64,000 nucleotides of DNA from Gimesia aquarii (GCF_007748175.1 NZ_CP037422.1:2749231-2813230); one strand, 5' to 3'. Counted from the first letter of the stretch, positions 1 to 9,630 are shown. The notes: generated from the letters alone by a model not told the origin. Made by a program: numbers and translations.

Positions 1-1676
1 GAATCGATGGCCGGGTTCGTCACCTGGGCAAAGAGCTGGTGGAAGTAATCATACAGTAACCGAGACTGATCGCTGAGGCAGGCCAGAGCCGCATCATTAC
101 CCATCGAGCCAATGGGATCTTTCTTGGCTTTGATCAGCGGAATCAACATGAACTTCAAAGTTTCAAATGTAAATCCGAAAGCCTGCATTCGCGACAGCAA
201 TTCAGTTGTAGGAACATCCTCTACTTCATCAGCGGGGGGAATATCGTGCAAATGAATACGCTGATTTTGCAACCATTCATGATAAGGTCGCTCAGTGGAA
301 TATTTTTCTTTGAGTTCTTCATCAGGAATCAGACGACCTTCTTCAAAGTCAACCAGGAACATTTTTCCTGGCTGCAAACGCCCCTTTTCTTTGACGATTT
401 TGGGATCGACTTCCAGCACACCGACTTCACTGGCCATGATGACACGATCATCGTGGGTGACATAGTAACGACTGGGGCGTAAACCATTCCGGTCCAATAC
501 GGCCCCAATACACTGACCGTCAGTAAAGGAAACCGAAGCTGGTCCGTCCCATGGTTCCTGAAGCGCAGAATGATATTCATAAAACGCACGCTTCGCGACA
601 GAAATAGAATGGTGATTCTGCCAGGCTTCCGGAATCATCATCATCATGACTTCTGGTAACGGACGACCGGACATCAACAATAATTCCAGTGCATTGTCAA
701 AGTTACCAGAATCGGAACAGTGAGGCTCAATGATCGGGAACAACTTCTTGAGGTCGGCACCAAACAGGTCACTGGACATCATCCCTTGTCGGGCATACAT
801 CCAGTTTGCATTACCACGCAGGGTGTTGATTTCTCCGTTGTGTGCCATAAATCGACACGGCTGAGCACGATCCCAACTGGGAAAGGTGTTGGTAGAGAAA
901 CGCGAGTGGACCATCGCCAGGTGACTGGTAAAATCCTCAGCCTGCAAATCCGGGTAGAACGGCATGACCTGATCGGGAGTTAACATCCCTTTGTAGACCA
1001 CAACTTTGCTGGACAGCGAACAGAAGTAGAACATCAAGCCCTGAGGTAGGCTCCCTTCACGTAACTGTCGGCTGGATGACTTCAATATAATATAGAGTTG
1101 TCGTTCCAGATCATCCTGATCCGCAATTTTTCCGTTGGGAGTCGAGATAAAAACCTGCTCCATCTGAGGCATCGCTCGTCGCGCGGAGGGACCGATGTCG
1201 GCTTTATCCGGATTAACCGGTAGTTCACGCCATCCCAAAACAACGAGTCCCTGATCCTGGGTGATTTCTTCAACGACTTTTTTGCAATGCTCACGCTGCG
1301 CAACATCGGTCGGTAAAAATACCACTCCCATCCCGTAGTTGTTCTGCTGAGGTAAGTCTAGATCCAGGTCCTGCTTGACAACTCTGGTCAGAAAATCGTG
1401 AGGAATCGAAACTAAAATTCCGGCACCATCACCGGTGTTTTCTTCGCAACCACACGCGCCTCGATGTGTCATATGACGCAGCATCTCGTCGGCATCGAGC
1501 ACAATTTGATGCGAACGTTTGCCTTTGATATGAGCGACAAATCCGACACCACAGCTATCGTGCTCGAATTCCGGATCATAAAGTCCGTGTGCTTCCGGCA
1601 GACGCCCCACTTGAAAAATGGAGTTTCGATTATTGTTTTCGGAATCAGTTCCACGCCGAACAGTTCGACTTGTCAT
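1..1676 (-). CDS. gltB: Glutamate synthase large subunit, N-terminal part (cut by left edge)
   Basis: Glutamate synthase makes two glutamates from glutamine and 2-oxoglutarate in ammonium assimilation. The visible ~558 residues are the class II glutamine amidotransferase domain and the beginning of the central domain. The motif YDPEFEHDSCGVGF places the catalytic cysteine at residue 42, so a propeptide of about 41 residues should be removed to expose it. Other family motifs are MTHRGACGCEENTGDGAG, HSRFSTNTFPSW, MAHNGEINTLRGN and DRNGLRPSRY. The ATG at 1676 lies just before the conserved N-terminus. The C-terminal FMN and 3Fe-4S domains lie outside the window. A LysR regulator is encoded 199 bp upstream on the same strand, which may point to control as by GltC in Bacillus, although that gene is divergent there. 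The family assignment is secure. Confidence 0.95.
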   Translation of the reverse strand, partial: MTSRTVRRGTDSENNNRNSIFQVGRLPEAHGLYDPEFEHDSCGVGFVAHIKGKRSHQIVLDADEMLRHMTHRGACGCEENTGDGAGILVSIPHDFLTRVVKQDLDLDLPQQNNYGMGVVFLPTDVAQREHCKKVVEEITQDQGLVVLGWRELPVNPDKADIGPSARRAMPQMEQVFISTPNGKIADQDDLERQLYIILKSSSRQLREGSLPQGLMFYFCSLSSKVVVYKGMLTPDQVMPFYPDLQAEDFTSHLAMVHSRFSTNTFPSWDRAQPCRFMAHNGEINTLRGNANWMYARQGMMSSDLFGADLKKLFPIIEPHCSDSGNFDNALELLLMSGRPLPEVMMMMIPEAWQNHHSISVAKRAFYEYHSALQEPWDGPASVSFTDGQCIGAVLDRNGLRPSRYYVTHDDRVIMASEVGVLEVDPKIVKEKGRLQPGKMFLVDFEEGRLIPDEELKEKYSTERPYHEWLQNQRIHLHDIPPADEVEDVPTTELLSRMQAFGFTFETLKFMLIPLIKAKKDPIGSMGNDAALACLSDQSRLLYDYFHQLFAQVTNPAID

Positions 1677-1875
1677 CTTACTTCACCATTTAAACTAATG
1701 TTTAACAAAATCAATGCCGAATGGCATTTTGGTTTTTGCGAATGAACTTCGCACTCTTTCGGGATCGGCACTTTGCCTCCATCAGAATGATGGCTCCCTG
1801 GTCGGGATTTCTCCCACTACTTTCAATCGCTGGATCCCACCAACGCAGAAAAACACTTATCGAGAAACAACCAGA

Positions 1876-2865
1876 TTACTCACGCGCTATCAGAGGACCG
1901 AACGAAAATGCATCATTATCGGGAGAGTTTTCGCTTTTTGAGGCTGATACCTCGGTCGATTCTCTGCGAGCGATAGAGAAATTAGCGGGGTCTTCGTGTA
2001 AGAGTTCTATAAATTTCGAAACCGCATCGGGTGTCGACTTCTGCTTTCTTTGAATGATTCCAATTGGACGAGACCACTCGATTTGCTCCAGGTGCACCAC
2101 ATTCAATGACTGATCCTGAACTTCCTTATCAACAGTAGGTAAAGGCAGAATTGCAATACCTGCTTCTGCCTCGACAGCGCGTTTGATATTCTCAATGTTG
2201 TCAAATTCGTGAACCACTTGCGGATGGACGCCGGCTTTTTTCAACCAGCGATCAATCTTTTGTCGAACGACTAATTCAGCGGTAAATGCCACAAAAGGTT
2301 CGTCTTCAATTTCACTGACCGAGCAACTTACCCGATCAGACAAACGATGATCAGGAGGCACTACGAGTACAAGAGGCTGTTCCTGCCATAAAATACTTGT
2401 GAGTTCTTTGTCTTCCTTCGGAAACGAAACCAGTCCCAAATCTGCCTGGTTTTCACAGATCCTCTGATAAACTTCGTCGGGATGTAAATAGTCCAGACTT
2501 ACTGACACATCTGGATAGAGTTCCTGGAACTGTTCCACGTATTCATGCATCTGAGCCAGCCCTACCGAGTAGATGGCGGCAATTCTAACTCTGTTTTTGG
2601 TTTTGCCCACGGCACTTCGCACTTGTTCTTCGACATCTTCAAACGACTGCAACAACTGCTGACAACCATCGAAATAAATCTCGCCAGCAGGAGTGAGCTC
2701 AAAAGGCCGTTTGGAGCGATCAATCAACTGAGTACCTAATCGCTTTTCTAATGTATGTACTGCCTGACTGGCGGCTGACTGAGACACACGTCGAACCTCG
2801 GCAGCTTTGGAAAAGCTACCGTGAATCACAACGTCGCAAAAAAGTTCAGCATTACGCAGGTGCAT
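1876..2865 (-). CDS. LysR-family transcriptional regulator
   Basis: A 329-residue DNA-binding regulator of LysR type. Residues 1-60 form the winged helix-turn-helix (HLRNAELFCDVVIHGSFSK, then AAEVRRVSQSAASQAVHTLE and KRLGTQLIDRS). The effector-binding domain of the periplasmic-binding-protein fold spans about 90-300. About 30 polar residues (ESTEVSASKSENSPDND) extend the C-terminus beyond the usual ~300. The gene is followed on the same strand by gltB after 199 bp, so it might regulate glutamate synthase. Its effector cannot be told from sequence, and a CysB/CysL-like or GltC-like role are both open. The start at 2865 is an ATG with no strong ribosome site. Confidence 0.9.
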   Translation of the reverse strand: MHLRNAELFCDVVIHGSFSKAAEVRRVSQSAASQAVHTLEKRLGTQLIDRSKRPFELTPAGEIYFDGCQQLLQSFEDVEEQVRSAVGKTKNRVRIAAIYSVGLAQMHEYVEQFQELYPDVSVSLDYLHPDEVYQRICENQADLGLVSFPKEDKELTSILWQEQPLVLVVPPDHRLSDRVSCSVSEIEDEPFVAFTAELVVRQKIDRWLKKAGVHPQVVHEFDNIENIKRAVEAEAGIAILPLPTVDKEVQDQSLNVVHLEQIEWSRPIGIIQRKQKSTPDAVSKFIELLHEDPANFSIARRESTEVSASKSENSPDNDAFSFGPLIARE

Positions 2866-3531
2866 GGAAGTTAAACCAACCCCATTTATAAGGAATACTA
2901 ATAATAACCGGCCCTAAGTATTTCAATTTCGAATACGAGACAGTGTAGGCTTCAAACCTTCGAGAAGTCAAGCGCACGCATTTCCTTTCGAAAGTCCTTC
3001 TTAACCTTAGGAAAAACGTGATTTCCCCAAAACTTTTCTTTCAAAACACTTATAAAGAAAGCACTTAAAAAGATCAGCAATCATCGATCTGTCTTAAACT
3101 TCTTCCCCTTATGGCCGAAGTACACAGAATATTAATACAATCCGGCCTGTATTCAAATTTATAGAAGCGTTGGTCGTGTTGCTTCTGCAAAACGAACGAA
3201 GCACCTTTTATCGTTCAAATTTATCGATTTTCGTTACTCACAATCACTTTTCTTAATCCAGACATCTCTGATTCGCGTTGGTTGTATTATGTTATTGATG
3301 GAAAATGGGGTCTCCCGATGACTGACTTTCGCCCGATGTCTAGCCAGGAAAGCGAACATCAAGGTAACAGATTTACTGGGATTGGAATTTTTGAATACTA
3401 AAGCACAATCATGTCTGCAAACCTACTCAAGTCCCCCAATCAAAGATAAGATCAGCATTTCCTGCTGTAAGGGAATGCACTTAAGAATACACCCATCTTC
3501 ACTTTATCTTTCAATCTGAAAAGGAACTCTG
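2866..3531. other. Intergenic region between divergent lysR and a lipoprotein gene
   Basis: These 666 bp separate two divergent genes and are AT-rich. They presumably hold both promoters. I found no RNA gene, long inverted repeat or credible ORF here. A LysR autoregulatory site (T-N11-A) would be expected near 2870-2950, but that motif is too loose to assign by eye. Confidence 0.4.
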
Positions 3532-4824
3532 ATGAAGAAATTAAGCACTTTTTTGACTCTACTTTTCTTAGTCGGAACGCTTCCCCTTCTCTCCGGCTGT
3601 GGAAAATCAAAAGAACAATCAGGTCAATCGTCAGCGAAGCCATTAGGACCTGCCGAGTCGATGACGGTTATGATAGATGGTGTCAGTAACCAAAAAATGG
3701 AAGCCGTCTGGGAGTTCCTTCCCGCCAGTTATCAGACAGACGTCAATGGCCTGGTAAAAGAGTTTGCCACCAAGATGGATCCGGAAATGTATAATGGCAC
3801 GTTCCAGACAGCCCAACGCCTGACTAAGCTGCTCAAGGACAAAAAAGCATATATCCTCGAAAATCAGACCATTAAGGGACTGCCTGTACCACCAGATAAA
3901 GTCGATCAATTCTGGGATCCAACGATTAACTTGTTGAATACCATTGTTCAAAGTGACATTTCCAATCTGGATAAACTGAAAGACTTCGACGGTGGAAAAT
4001 TCTTATCCACGACCGGCAATCAATTGGCGAAGTCTGTCATTTCGATTTCTGATCTAATCCCTACCAAAGAAAATGAGCCCAGCTTTTCTGAGAAAATGAA
4101 GCAGACCAAAGTCACTGTTGTCTCCACCGAGGGTGATACGGCCACAATTAAAATTGAAGCCCCGGGTGAAGAGCCAAAAGAAGAAACAATGGTCAAAGTC
4201 GAAGGCAAGTGGATTCCCAAAAATTTGGCAGACAATTGGAAATCCAAAATGGAAGAAGCGCATCAGAAACTGGCCGAACTCACACCAGAAAAAGTGACCG
4301 CTCAGAAGGAACAAACGCTGGCTGGACTCAAAAAAATGAACGAGGTTTTGGCTCAGTTGGAAAACGCGAAAACAGAGGAAGAATTCAACCAAACTCTGAC
4401 TCCGATTGTTGCTCCCGTGGCCATGTTTGCACCGATGCTCATGATGCAAATGGGACAATCCATGATGGGAACTCCCCAGGGAGGACCAATGACCCTGGGA
4501 GGACCTCAAGGTCTTGGGAAAACCACCCCTGCTCCTAAAACAACTGCCTCTCCATCCAAGATTAATATGGCAACTATCGTTTTTTCCAGGAAATTAACAT
4601 TTGAAGAACAAGACCCAATTATTGAAGAAATAGGTCCCATTGCCAAAAATGCTGGAGGGAAAAGAGTCCTTCCCAGTAGTCAAAATAATATCACGATTAT
4701 ACGAATTTCACCAATGGAGGACATAGAAAAGTTCGTGAAAGAGTTAAAGCAAAAAATCAAATTTGGCAAGGTTACCAAGGTTGATCTAGAAACAAATACC
4801 ATTGACGTACAGGTCAACGAATAA
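3532..4824 (+). CDS. Exported lipoprotein of unknown function
   Basis: 430 residues. The N-terminus is a lipoprotein signal (KKLSTFLTLLFLVGTLPL) with a canonical lipobox LSGC and the lipidated Cys at about residue 23. The mature part is rich in Lys, Glu and Gln and helical in character. A Met/Gly/Pro-rich stretch (MFAPMLMMQMGQSMMGTPQGG) lies around 300-325. It precedes a C-terminal block of about 85 residues (NMATIVFSRKLTFEEQDPI onward) that looks like a small alpha/beta domain. I do not recognise the family. It stands alone between a divergent regulator and a good terminator, so it is probably monocistronic. Genes of this style are common in planctomycetes. Confidence 0.8.
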   Translation: MKKLSTFLTLLFLVGTLPLLSGCGKSKEQSGQSSAKPLGPAESMTVMIDGVSNQKMEAVWEFLPASYQTDVNGLVKEFATKMDPEMYNGTFQTAQRLTKLLKDKKAYILENQTIKGLPVPPDKVDQFWDPTINLLNTIVQSDISNLDKLKDFDGGKFLSTTGNQLAKSVISISDLIPTKENEPSFSEKMKQTKVTVVSTEGDTATIKIEAPGEEPKEETMVKVEGKWIPKNLADNWKSKMEEAHQKLAELTPEKVTAQKEQTLAGLKKMNEVLAQLENAKTEEEFNQTLTPIVAPVAMFAPMLMMQMGQSMMGTPQGGPMTLGGPQGLGKTTPAPKTTASPSKINMATIVFSRKLTFEEQDPIIEEIGPIAKNAGGKRVLPSSQNNITIIRISPMEDIEKFVKELKQKIKFGKVTKVDLETNTIDVQVNE

Positions 4825-4852
4825 ATTACGAATTTAATTCAATAAATTCAAA

Positions 4853-4896
4853 AAGGCCACTTCCCTAGTTCACGGGAAGTGGCCTTACATTTTTGC
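4853..4896. terminator. Bidirectional intrinsic terminator
   Basis: A perfect 13-bp stem (4853-4865 pairs with 4874-4886) with an 8-base loop is followed by a T run on the plus strand (4890-4894) and flanked by an A run on the other side (4850-4854). It lies between the convergent lipoprotein gene (ends 4824) and the small acidic gene (ends 4935) and can serve both. Confidence 0.85.
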
Positions 4897-4934
4897 TGGT
4901 TTGCGCAGCAAGCATTCAAACTTTTCTGGGAAAA

Positions 4935-5186
4935 TTAAGCAGCTTCTGAGACGTCTTCGTCATCTTCAGCACAAGCTTCAATTTCTGTATCCCATTCTTC
5001 TTCACCCATCGCTTCTTCAGCCTCTTCTTCATAAACGAGATAATAAATCTCATTCATCGCTTCTTCGAGGTAAGAGCGAATATTTTCACTATTGGTAGTC
5101 TCAATCAAATTTTCCAGTTGTGCGACCACACGGTCCACTTCTTCACTGGTGATTTCTTCGAACTGTTCTTCGTTTTGTTCTGACAT
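4935..5186 (-). CDS. Small highly acidic hypothetical protein
   Basis: 83 residues, strongly acidic (many Glu/Asp, C-terminal stretch CAEDDEDVSEAA), with no signal peptide or membrane segment. A central segment (VDRVVAQLENLIETTNSEN, then RSYLEEAMNEIYYLVYEEE) looks like two amphipathic helices. An excellent ribosome site (GGGAGGT) sits about 7 bases before the ATG at 5186, so it is very likely translated. I do not recognise a family. The next gene upstream on the same strand encodes an equally small but very basic protein, and the pair has opposite charge. Whether they interact is only a guess. Confidence 0.7.
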   Translation of the reverse strand: MSEQNEEQFEEITSEEVDRVVAQLENLIETTNSENIRSYLEEAMNEIYYLVYEEEAEEAMGEEEWDTEIEACAEDDEDVSEAA

Positions 5187-5380
5187 TGTTACCTCCCTGT
5201 CCTGTGTTTGATAACCATAAGCACGAAAAGCACGAATTTTATTATCGGTTTTCCAAGCTTAAAGCATTAGCACTGCCCTGTGCAAAAATTACCAGACGAA
5301 TCAACAAATTATAATTATCCGCAGTTCGCCTACCAGATCAAATTTTCAACTCACTCTAATCAGAAAAGAAGTAAAAGCAC

Positions 5381-5539
5381 TCACGACTTCTTTTTCTTTT
5401 TCGAATCTTTTTTTGCAGTTGTTTTTTTCTTGGATTTCTTCTTTTTTTTCTCTTTATTGACGGACTTATCACTAAAAATTCGGTCCCAGCCATTTGAGAA
5501 ATCTTCGGTCGAACCTGTGTGGACCGTATACCCCGTCAC
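5381..5539 (-). CDS. Small protein with lysine-rich tail
   Basis: 52 residues from a GTG start at 5539, chosen because a strong ribosome site (GGGAGGAG) lies 6-7 bases upstream. A longer ATG form starting at 5572 would bury that site inside the gene. The N-terminal half (TGYTVHTGSTEDFSNGWD) is compact. The C-terminal half is almost entirely Lys with a few Ser/Thr/Ala. From memory, short proteins with a TVHTG...GWD-like core and a Lys tail recur in planctomycetes, but I cannot name a function. The basic tail suggests binding to nucleic acid or another polyanion. Confidence 0.7.
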   Translation of the reverse strand: MTGYTVHTGSTEDFSNGWDRIFSDKSVNKEKKKKKSKKKTTAKKDSKKKKKS

Positions 5540-5691
5540 TTGAATCTCCTCCCTTATCAAAAATACAATCAAAATCAGATGAGCGACTTAGGTAAATTAT
5601 TTATGAAACCAGAAATTGTGGCAAGCCTAAAAAACGGGTCTTAAACAGCAGATGTCCCGATTTTGGTACACTGAATCCAGGTTTTAAAAAA

Positions 5692-6042
5692 GTGAGCTTT
5701 CAAATGGCCCCGAAACGACGACCTCCGTATTACGCTGTCATATTCACATCCACCCAAACTGATGATTTGGATGGATATGCGGAAATGTCTGCCCATATGG
5801 AAAAACTTGCCAGCAATCAAACCGGATTTCTTGGCATAGAGTCTTTTCGTTCACTAGATAAAAAGGGCGTCACGATTTCGTACTGGAAAGATTTGAACGC
5901 CATTCGTGCCTGGAAAGAAAATCCAGAACATCTGACTGCACAACAACTTGGAAAACAGCAATGGTATCAGGACTATACTATCGAGATTGCTAAAATCGAA
6001 ACCGCTTACGACCTTCAGACCGATTGCCCTCCTTCGGAATAG
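5692..6042 (+). CDS. Antibiotic biosynthesis monooxygenase (ABM)-like protein
   Basis: 116 residues with the dimeric alpha/beta barrel signature of the ABM family: YYAVIFTSTQTDDLDGYAE, a long helix, then GFLGIESFRS and VTISYWKDLNAIRAWKEN followed by WYQDYTIEIAKIE. Small proteins of this type are cytosolic. Some oxidise small aromatic compounds or heme, and many have no known substrate. The start is GTG at 5692; an ATG at 5704 is an equally possible start and gives a protein 4 residues shorter. It stands alone on the plus strand, tail to tail with the M1 peptidase gene. Confidence 0.8.
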   Translation: MSFQMAPKRRPPYYAVIFTSTQTDDLDGYAEMSAHMEKLASNQTGFLGIESFRSLDKKGVTISYWKDLNAIRAWKENPEHLTAQQLGKQQWYQDYTIEIAKIETAYDLQTDCPPSE

Positions 6043-6072
6043 AGAGGGACGACGTTCTGCCACTCAAACCGA

Positions 6073-8469
6073 TTACTTTTTCTTCGTCGGTTTTTCCTTG
6101 GTTTGTTTCGTCTGCTGCTTTTGTTTCTGCATTTGGTTTTTTGATTTTTTCGATTTTTGTAGTTGGAAATAGGATTTTCCAATTGTTCTGGGAAATTCGT
6201 TGTTCGAAAGCTGAGTATCGGCAGTCTCCCGATGTGGGTCCAAAGTCAGACTTTTCAGAGGTTTGTCAGTCAAAATCAATTTGGACACACTTTCATTATT
6301 CAAACGCCAGATTTCTGCGGGAATCCGGATCATCTGAGCCGAATCATCTTCTAACGTCAGTTTTAAAATCACCGGCATCACAAGACCACCGTTGTTTTTG
6401 AGGTCGATCAGATAAAAGTATTTCTCTGTTTCCAGGAGCTTCTTTTCTTCCGCATTCAATTGCTTTATAAGAGCTTCAAACTTTTTCCGATCGGCGTCAG
6501 TCACATCTAAATCATCAAATTCGTTATAAAAATCCTTCAATTCCGGATATTGATCGGTTCGCTTGGGAAGTTTTTTATTACGTATCTTGGAGAGTGATTC
6601 GGGTTCTGCATCTCTTTCTTTTTTGCGTCGGACTTTGTCTACATAAGGGTCGCCTGTTTCCAGCGAATACTGCTTAACATTTTCAATAGCAATATCAGTA
6701 TGATCGGTGGTGTAAAACCAACCCCGCCAGAACCAGTCTAAATCAACTCCGGATGCATCTTCCATCGTGCGGAAAAAGTCTGCTGGTGTCGGTCGCTTGA
6801 ACATCCATCGCCGGGAATATTCTTTGAATGCATAATCGAACAATTCCCTCCCCAATACGGTTTCACGCAAAACATTCAGGGCCGTTGCAGGTTTACCATA
6901 GGCATTATTCCCAAACTGTAAAATCGATTCCGAATTGGTCATGATGGGAACCTGATAATTACTTTTCATATAGCCCACAATCGCACGCGGCTCTCCACGT
7001 CGCGAGGGATAATCGGGTTCCCACTCCTGTTCTGTCAAAAATTGCAAAAACGTCGTAATACCTTCATCCATCCAGGTCCATTGCCGCTCGTCACTATTCA
7101 CGATCATGGGAAAATAGTTGTGACCCACTTCGTGAATGATCACGGAAATTAAACCGTATTTGGTTCGCTTCGAATACGTCCCATCTTTTTCCGGTCTTGG
7201 CCCGTTGAAACAAATCATAGGATATTCCATACCATACACAGGACCGTTTACAGAAATTGCAACGGGATAGGGATAAGGAAACGTATACTTTGAAAACACA
7301 TTCAGCGTATGAATGATGGCGTGGGTTGAATATTTACTCCATAATGGTTCCCCTTCGTTCGGATAAAAGGACATAGCCATGACCGGCTGGTCCGGTTTGC
7401 CTTCCACCTGATGCCCTTGAGCATCCCAAATGAATTTTCGGGAACTGGCGAACGCAAAATCACGAACGTTATCAGCCTTAAAAATCCAGGTCTTCTTACC
7501 TTTCGGCTTTGAAGATTCGTTCTGTTTGGCTTCTTCGGGCGTCACCACAAACATCGGCTTTTTCGCCGTTTCCGCCTGCTTGAGACGTTTCTGCTGTTCG
7601 GCAGTGAGCACCTCTTTAGGGTTTTGTAAAAGTCCCGAAGCCGCAACGATGTGATCATCGGGTACAGTAATCCGTGTTAAAAAATTACCAAACTCAAGCG
7701 TGAACTCGCCACGTCCTAAAAATTGCTTGTGCTGCCAGCCGGTATTGTCTGTGTAAGCTGCCATGCGAGGATACCAGTGTGCAATTTCGTAGAGAAAATT
7801 CTTGTCGTCTTCGAAATATTCAAAACCGGTTCGCGCAGGCCTGCTTTTGGAATCGTTGATCAAATAGCTCCAGTCCACTGAAAACTGTGTACTTTCATCT
7901 GTCTTCAGCGGTTGAGGTAAATCAATGCGCAACATCGTCTTGATGACTGTGTAGGGAAGTGGCTCTCCTTTCGCATCGCGAACCGCTTGAATTTTCATAC
8001 TGCCATCGAACGTCTCTTTTGCCAGTAATTGCTTCATCGATTTAAAGCCTACTTTACCCAAAGGAGAACTTGTCCCCGAACGATGCGCGTCTGAATCAAA
8101 AGAAAGAATATTGGTATCAAGCTGTAACCAGAGATAACTCAACGAATCAGGAGAGCGATTCGTATACGTGATCTTTTCCGAGCCGATAATTTTTTGCAGT
8201 TCATCATCAAGTTCTACGTCGATTTCATAATCGGCTTGCTGCTGCCAGTATTCTTTGCCGGGCGCTCCCGAAGCGGTTCGGTATTCGTTGGGAGTCGGCA
8301 AGACTTCTTCTAACTGCCGGAATTTATCCTGCTGTTTGAACTTGTTGTTATTGACAACCTGACCAAAAACAACAGAGCCGGTGAAGGAGAACAACGCAAT
8401 AGAAACAGATGCGACAATGGACAAGAATCGATCACGTTGAATAGGTTTTTTTTTCATGAAGTTCGTCAC
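6073..8469 (-). CDS. Exported M1-family zinc metallopeptidase
   Basis: 798 residues. An N-terminal signal segment (FLSIVASVSIALFSFTGS) directs export. The gluzincin zinc site is complete: HEVGH at 446-450 and the third ligand Glu469 in WMDEGITTF. The M1 exopeptidase motif appears as YGMEYPMICFNG, in place of the classical GAMEN. It therefore probably trims peptides in the periplasm or on the outside. Residues about 60-420 form the N-terminal beta domain. The C-terminus ends in a Lys/Gln-rich tail (KSKKSKNQMQKQKQQ). The start could also be the Met at residue 5. It is monocistronic, convergent with the ABM-like gene and separated from the DUF4392 gene by 153 bp. Confidence 0.9.
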   Translation of the reverse strand: MTNFMKKKPIQRDRFLSIVASVSIALFSFTGSVVFGQVVNNNKFKQQDKFRQLEEVLPTPNEYRTASGAPGKEYWQQQADYEIDVELDDELQKIIGSEKITYTNRSPDSLSYLWLQLDTNILSFDSDAHRSGTSSPLGKVGFKSMKQLLAKETFDGSMKIQAVRDAKGEPLPYTVIKTMLRIDLPQPLKTDESTQFSVDWSYLINDSKSRPARTGFEYFEDDKNFLYEIAHWYPRMAAYTDNTGWQHKQFLGRGEFTLEFGNFLTRITVPDDHIVAASGLLQNPKEVLTAEQQKRLKQAETAKKPMFVVTPEEAKQNESSKPKGKKTWIFKADNVRDFAFASSRKFIWDAQGHQVEGKPDQPVMAMSFYPNEGEPLWSKYSTHAIIHTLNVFSKYTFPYPYPVAISVNGPVYGMEYPMICFNGPRPEKDGTYSKRTKYGLISVIIHEVGHNYFPMIVNSDERQWTWMDEGITTFLQFLTEQEWEPDYPSRRGEPRAIVGYMKSNYQVPIMTNSESILQFGNNAYGKPATALNVLRETVLGRELFDYAFKEYSRRWMFKRPTPADFFRTMEDASGVDLDWFWRGWFYTTDHTDIAIENVKQYSLETGDPYVDKVRRKKERDAEPESLSKIRNKKLPKRTDQYPELKDFYNEFDDLDVTDADRKKFEALIKQLNAEEKKLLETEKYFYLIDLKNNGGLVMPVILKLTLEDDSAQMIRIPAEIWRLNNESVSKLILTDKPLKSLTLDPHRETADTQLSNNEFPRTIGKSYFQLQKSKKSKNQMQKQKQQTKQTKEKPTKKK

Positions 8470-8622
8470 TGTTTGCTCGTTTGCGGTATACGTTTGAAAA
8501 ATGATTTCAGAAATAAAAAGGAACTAAAGGCCTATTCTAACCAGATTTACACGGGAAATTGCAAGTGATTTCTATTAACAGTCAGACTTTCCCCTTTGAT
8601 GTCTTACGTAGAAAGGCCTGTT

Positions 8623-9630
8623 TTAGCGGGCAAGAAATTTCAGGATTCCTTCCCAGGGCTGCATATATGTCAAGAATGGAAGTCCATCAACGGTGGGTTC
8701 ACGTTGTTTTGTCACACCATCGACGGCGTTTGCCTCATGAACGATTGATTCCAGAACCTGTTGTTGTTCGGCTCGTTGCCACTGAAAAAGAACGTCAGAT
8801 TGTCCCTTAAATAATGCCACAGCAGCAGCCAGAGCAGAGGCTCCCCAATTACTGGTTCCCGCTACAATATTCCAATCGGTGGCAATGCGGCAGGGAATCA
8901 AACCGGAACAATCTGAAGCAATTCTGCGATCCAACTCTTCCCAGAGGATGATCCCCATTCCAATTTCATTTCCACCATCACCAATGCCAATCGTTTTCGC
9001 TTCCGGGAAAAATTCAGAAAGTCGTTCAAACAAGAGATGTAGCGGAGCGGTATACTGATCGATTATTTCGCCCCGCATATTGTGACAGCGATCGAAATGA
9101 GCTGGAGTCACCTTACTTTGAAAATCAGCATATGCGGTCTCTGCTTGACCCGATTGTTGTGTGAAAGAGTCTATTGTATGGCTGGGTCCCACACGCTCGA
9201 CGGAGATTAAATGGCTGATAGTCTGTTGATGGAAAAATGATTCTATCCATTCTTCGTTCTCAGTTGACAAAACGTTCATTTTCGAAGCGGGGTACGAAAA
9301 AGCCTCCATGGTTGCTGCAACCACGGGAGCACACAACTCATCAGTCACGACTGATGTATTGATTCCACATTCTTCCAACAGCGAAGCCAGCAAAATGGCG
9401 CCTGGCGGACCATCAGTTTCTGCTGAGGGAATCACTGCAGAGGGAACATAAAAACCTGTAGTAATGACGACTTGTGAAGCGTTCTGAAACAGGTGATTCG
9501 CAGAATTGAGTAAATGGTCGCGACAGAGAGGTCCAAACTCAGATTCCGAGCTAATTAGTCCTCGCTTTCCCGGATCTCTGCGAATGAGACGGTCAAACTC
9601 TCGGATTGTGTCTATTTGTGTGCTGTCCAT
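8623..9630 (-). CDS. DUF4392 protein, D-glutamate cyclase-like C-terminal domain
   Basis: 335 residues matching the DUF4392 family, the C-terminal part of the mitochondrial D-glutamate cyclase, which converts D-glutamate to 5-oxo-D-proline. Recognisable motifs are GFYVPSAVIPSAETDGPPGA near the N-terminus and IGIGDGGNEIGMG in the middle, a Gly/Asp-rich loop typical of the family. There is no signal peptide, so it should be cytosolic. In eukaryotes the domain is fused to a DUF1445-type domain, whereas here it stands alone. Substrate and activity are inferred from the family only. It is not in an evident operon. Confidence 0.75.
   Translation of the reverse strand: MDSTQIDTIREFDRLIRRDPGKRGLISSESEFGPLCRDHLLNSANHLFQNASQVVITTGFYVPSAVIPSAETDGPPGAILLASLLEECGINTSVVTDELCAPVVAATMEAFSYPASKMNVLSTENEEWIESFFHQQTISHLISVERVGPSHTIDSFTQQSGQAETAYADFQSKVTPAHFDRCHNMRGEIIDQYTAPLHLLFERLSEFFPEAKTIGIGDGGNEIGMGIILWEELDRRIASDCSGLIPCRIATDWNIVAGTSNWGASALAAAVALFKGQSDVLFQWQRAEQQQVLESIVHEANAVDGVTKQREPTVDGLPFLTYMQPWEGILKFLAR

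Noticed and set aside
5540-5572. ATG start for the lysine-tailed protein.
   Set aside because: It places a strong ribosome site inside the coding region; the GTG at 5539 is correctly spaced from that site.
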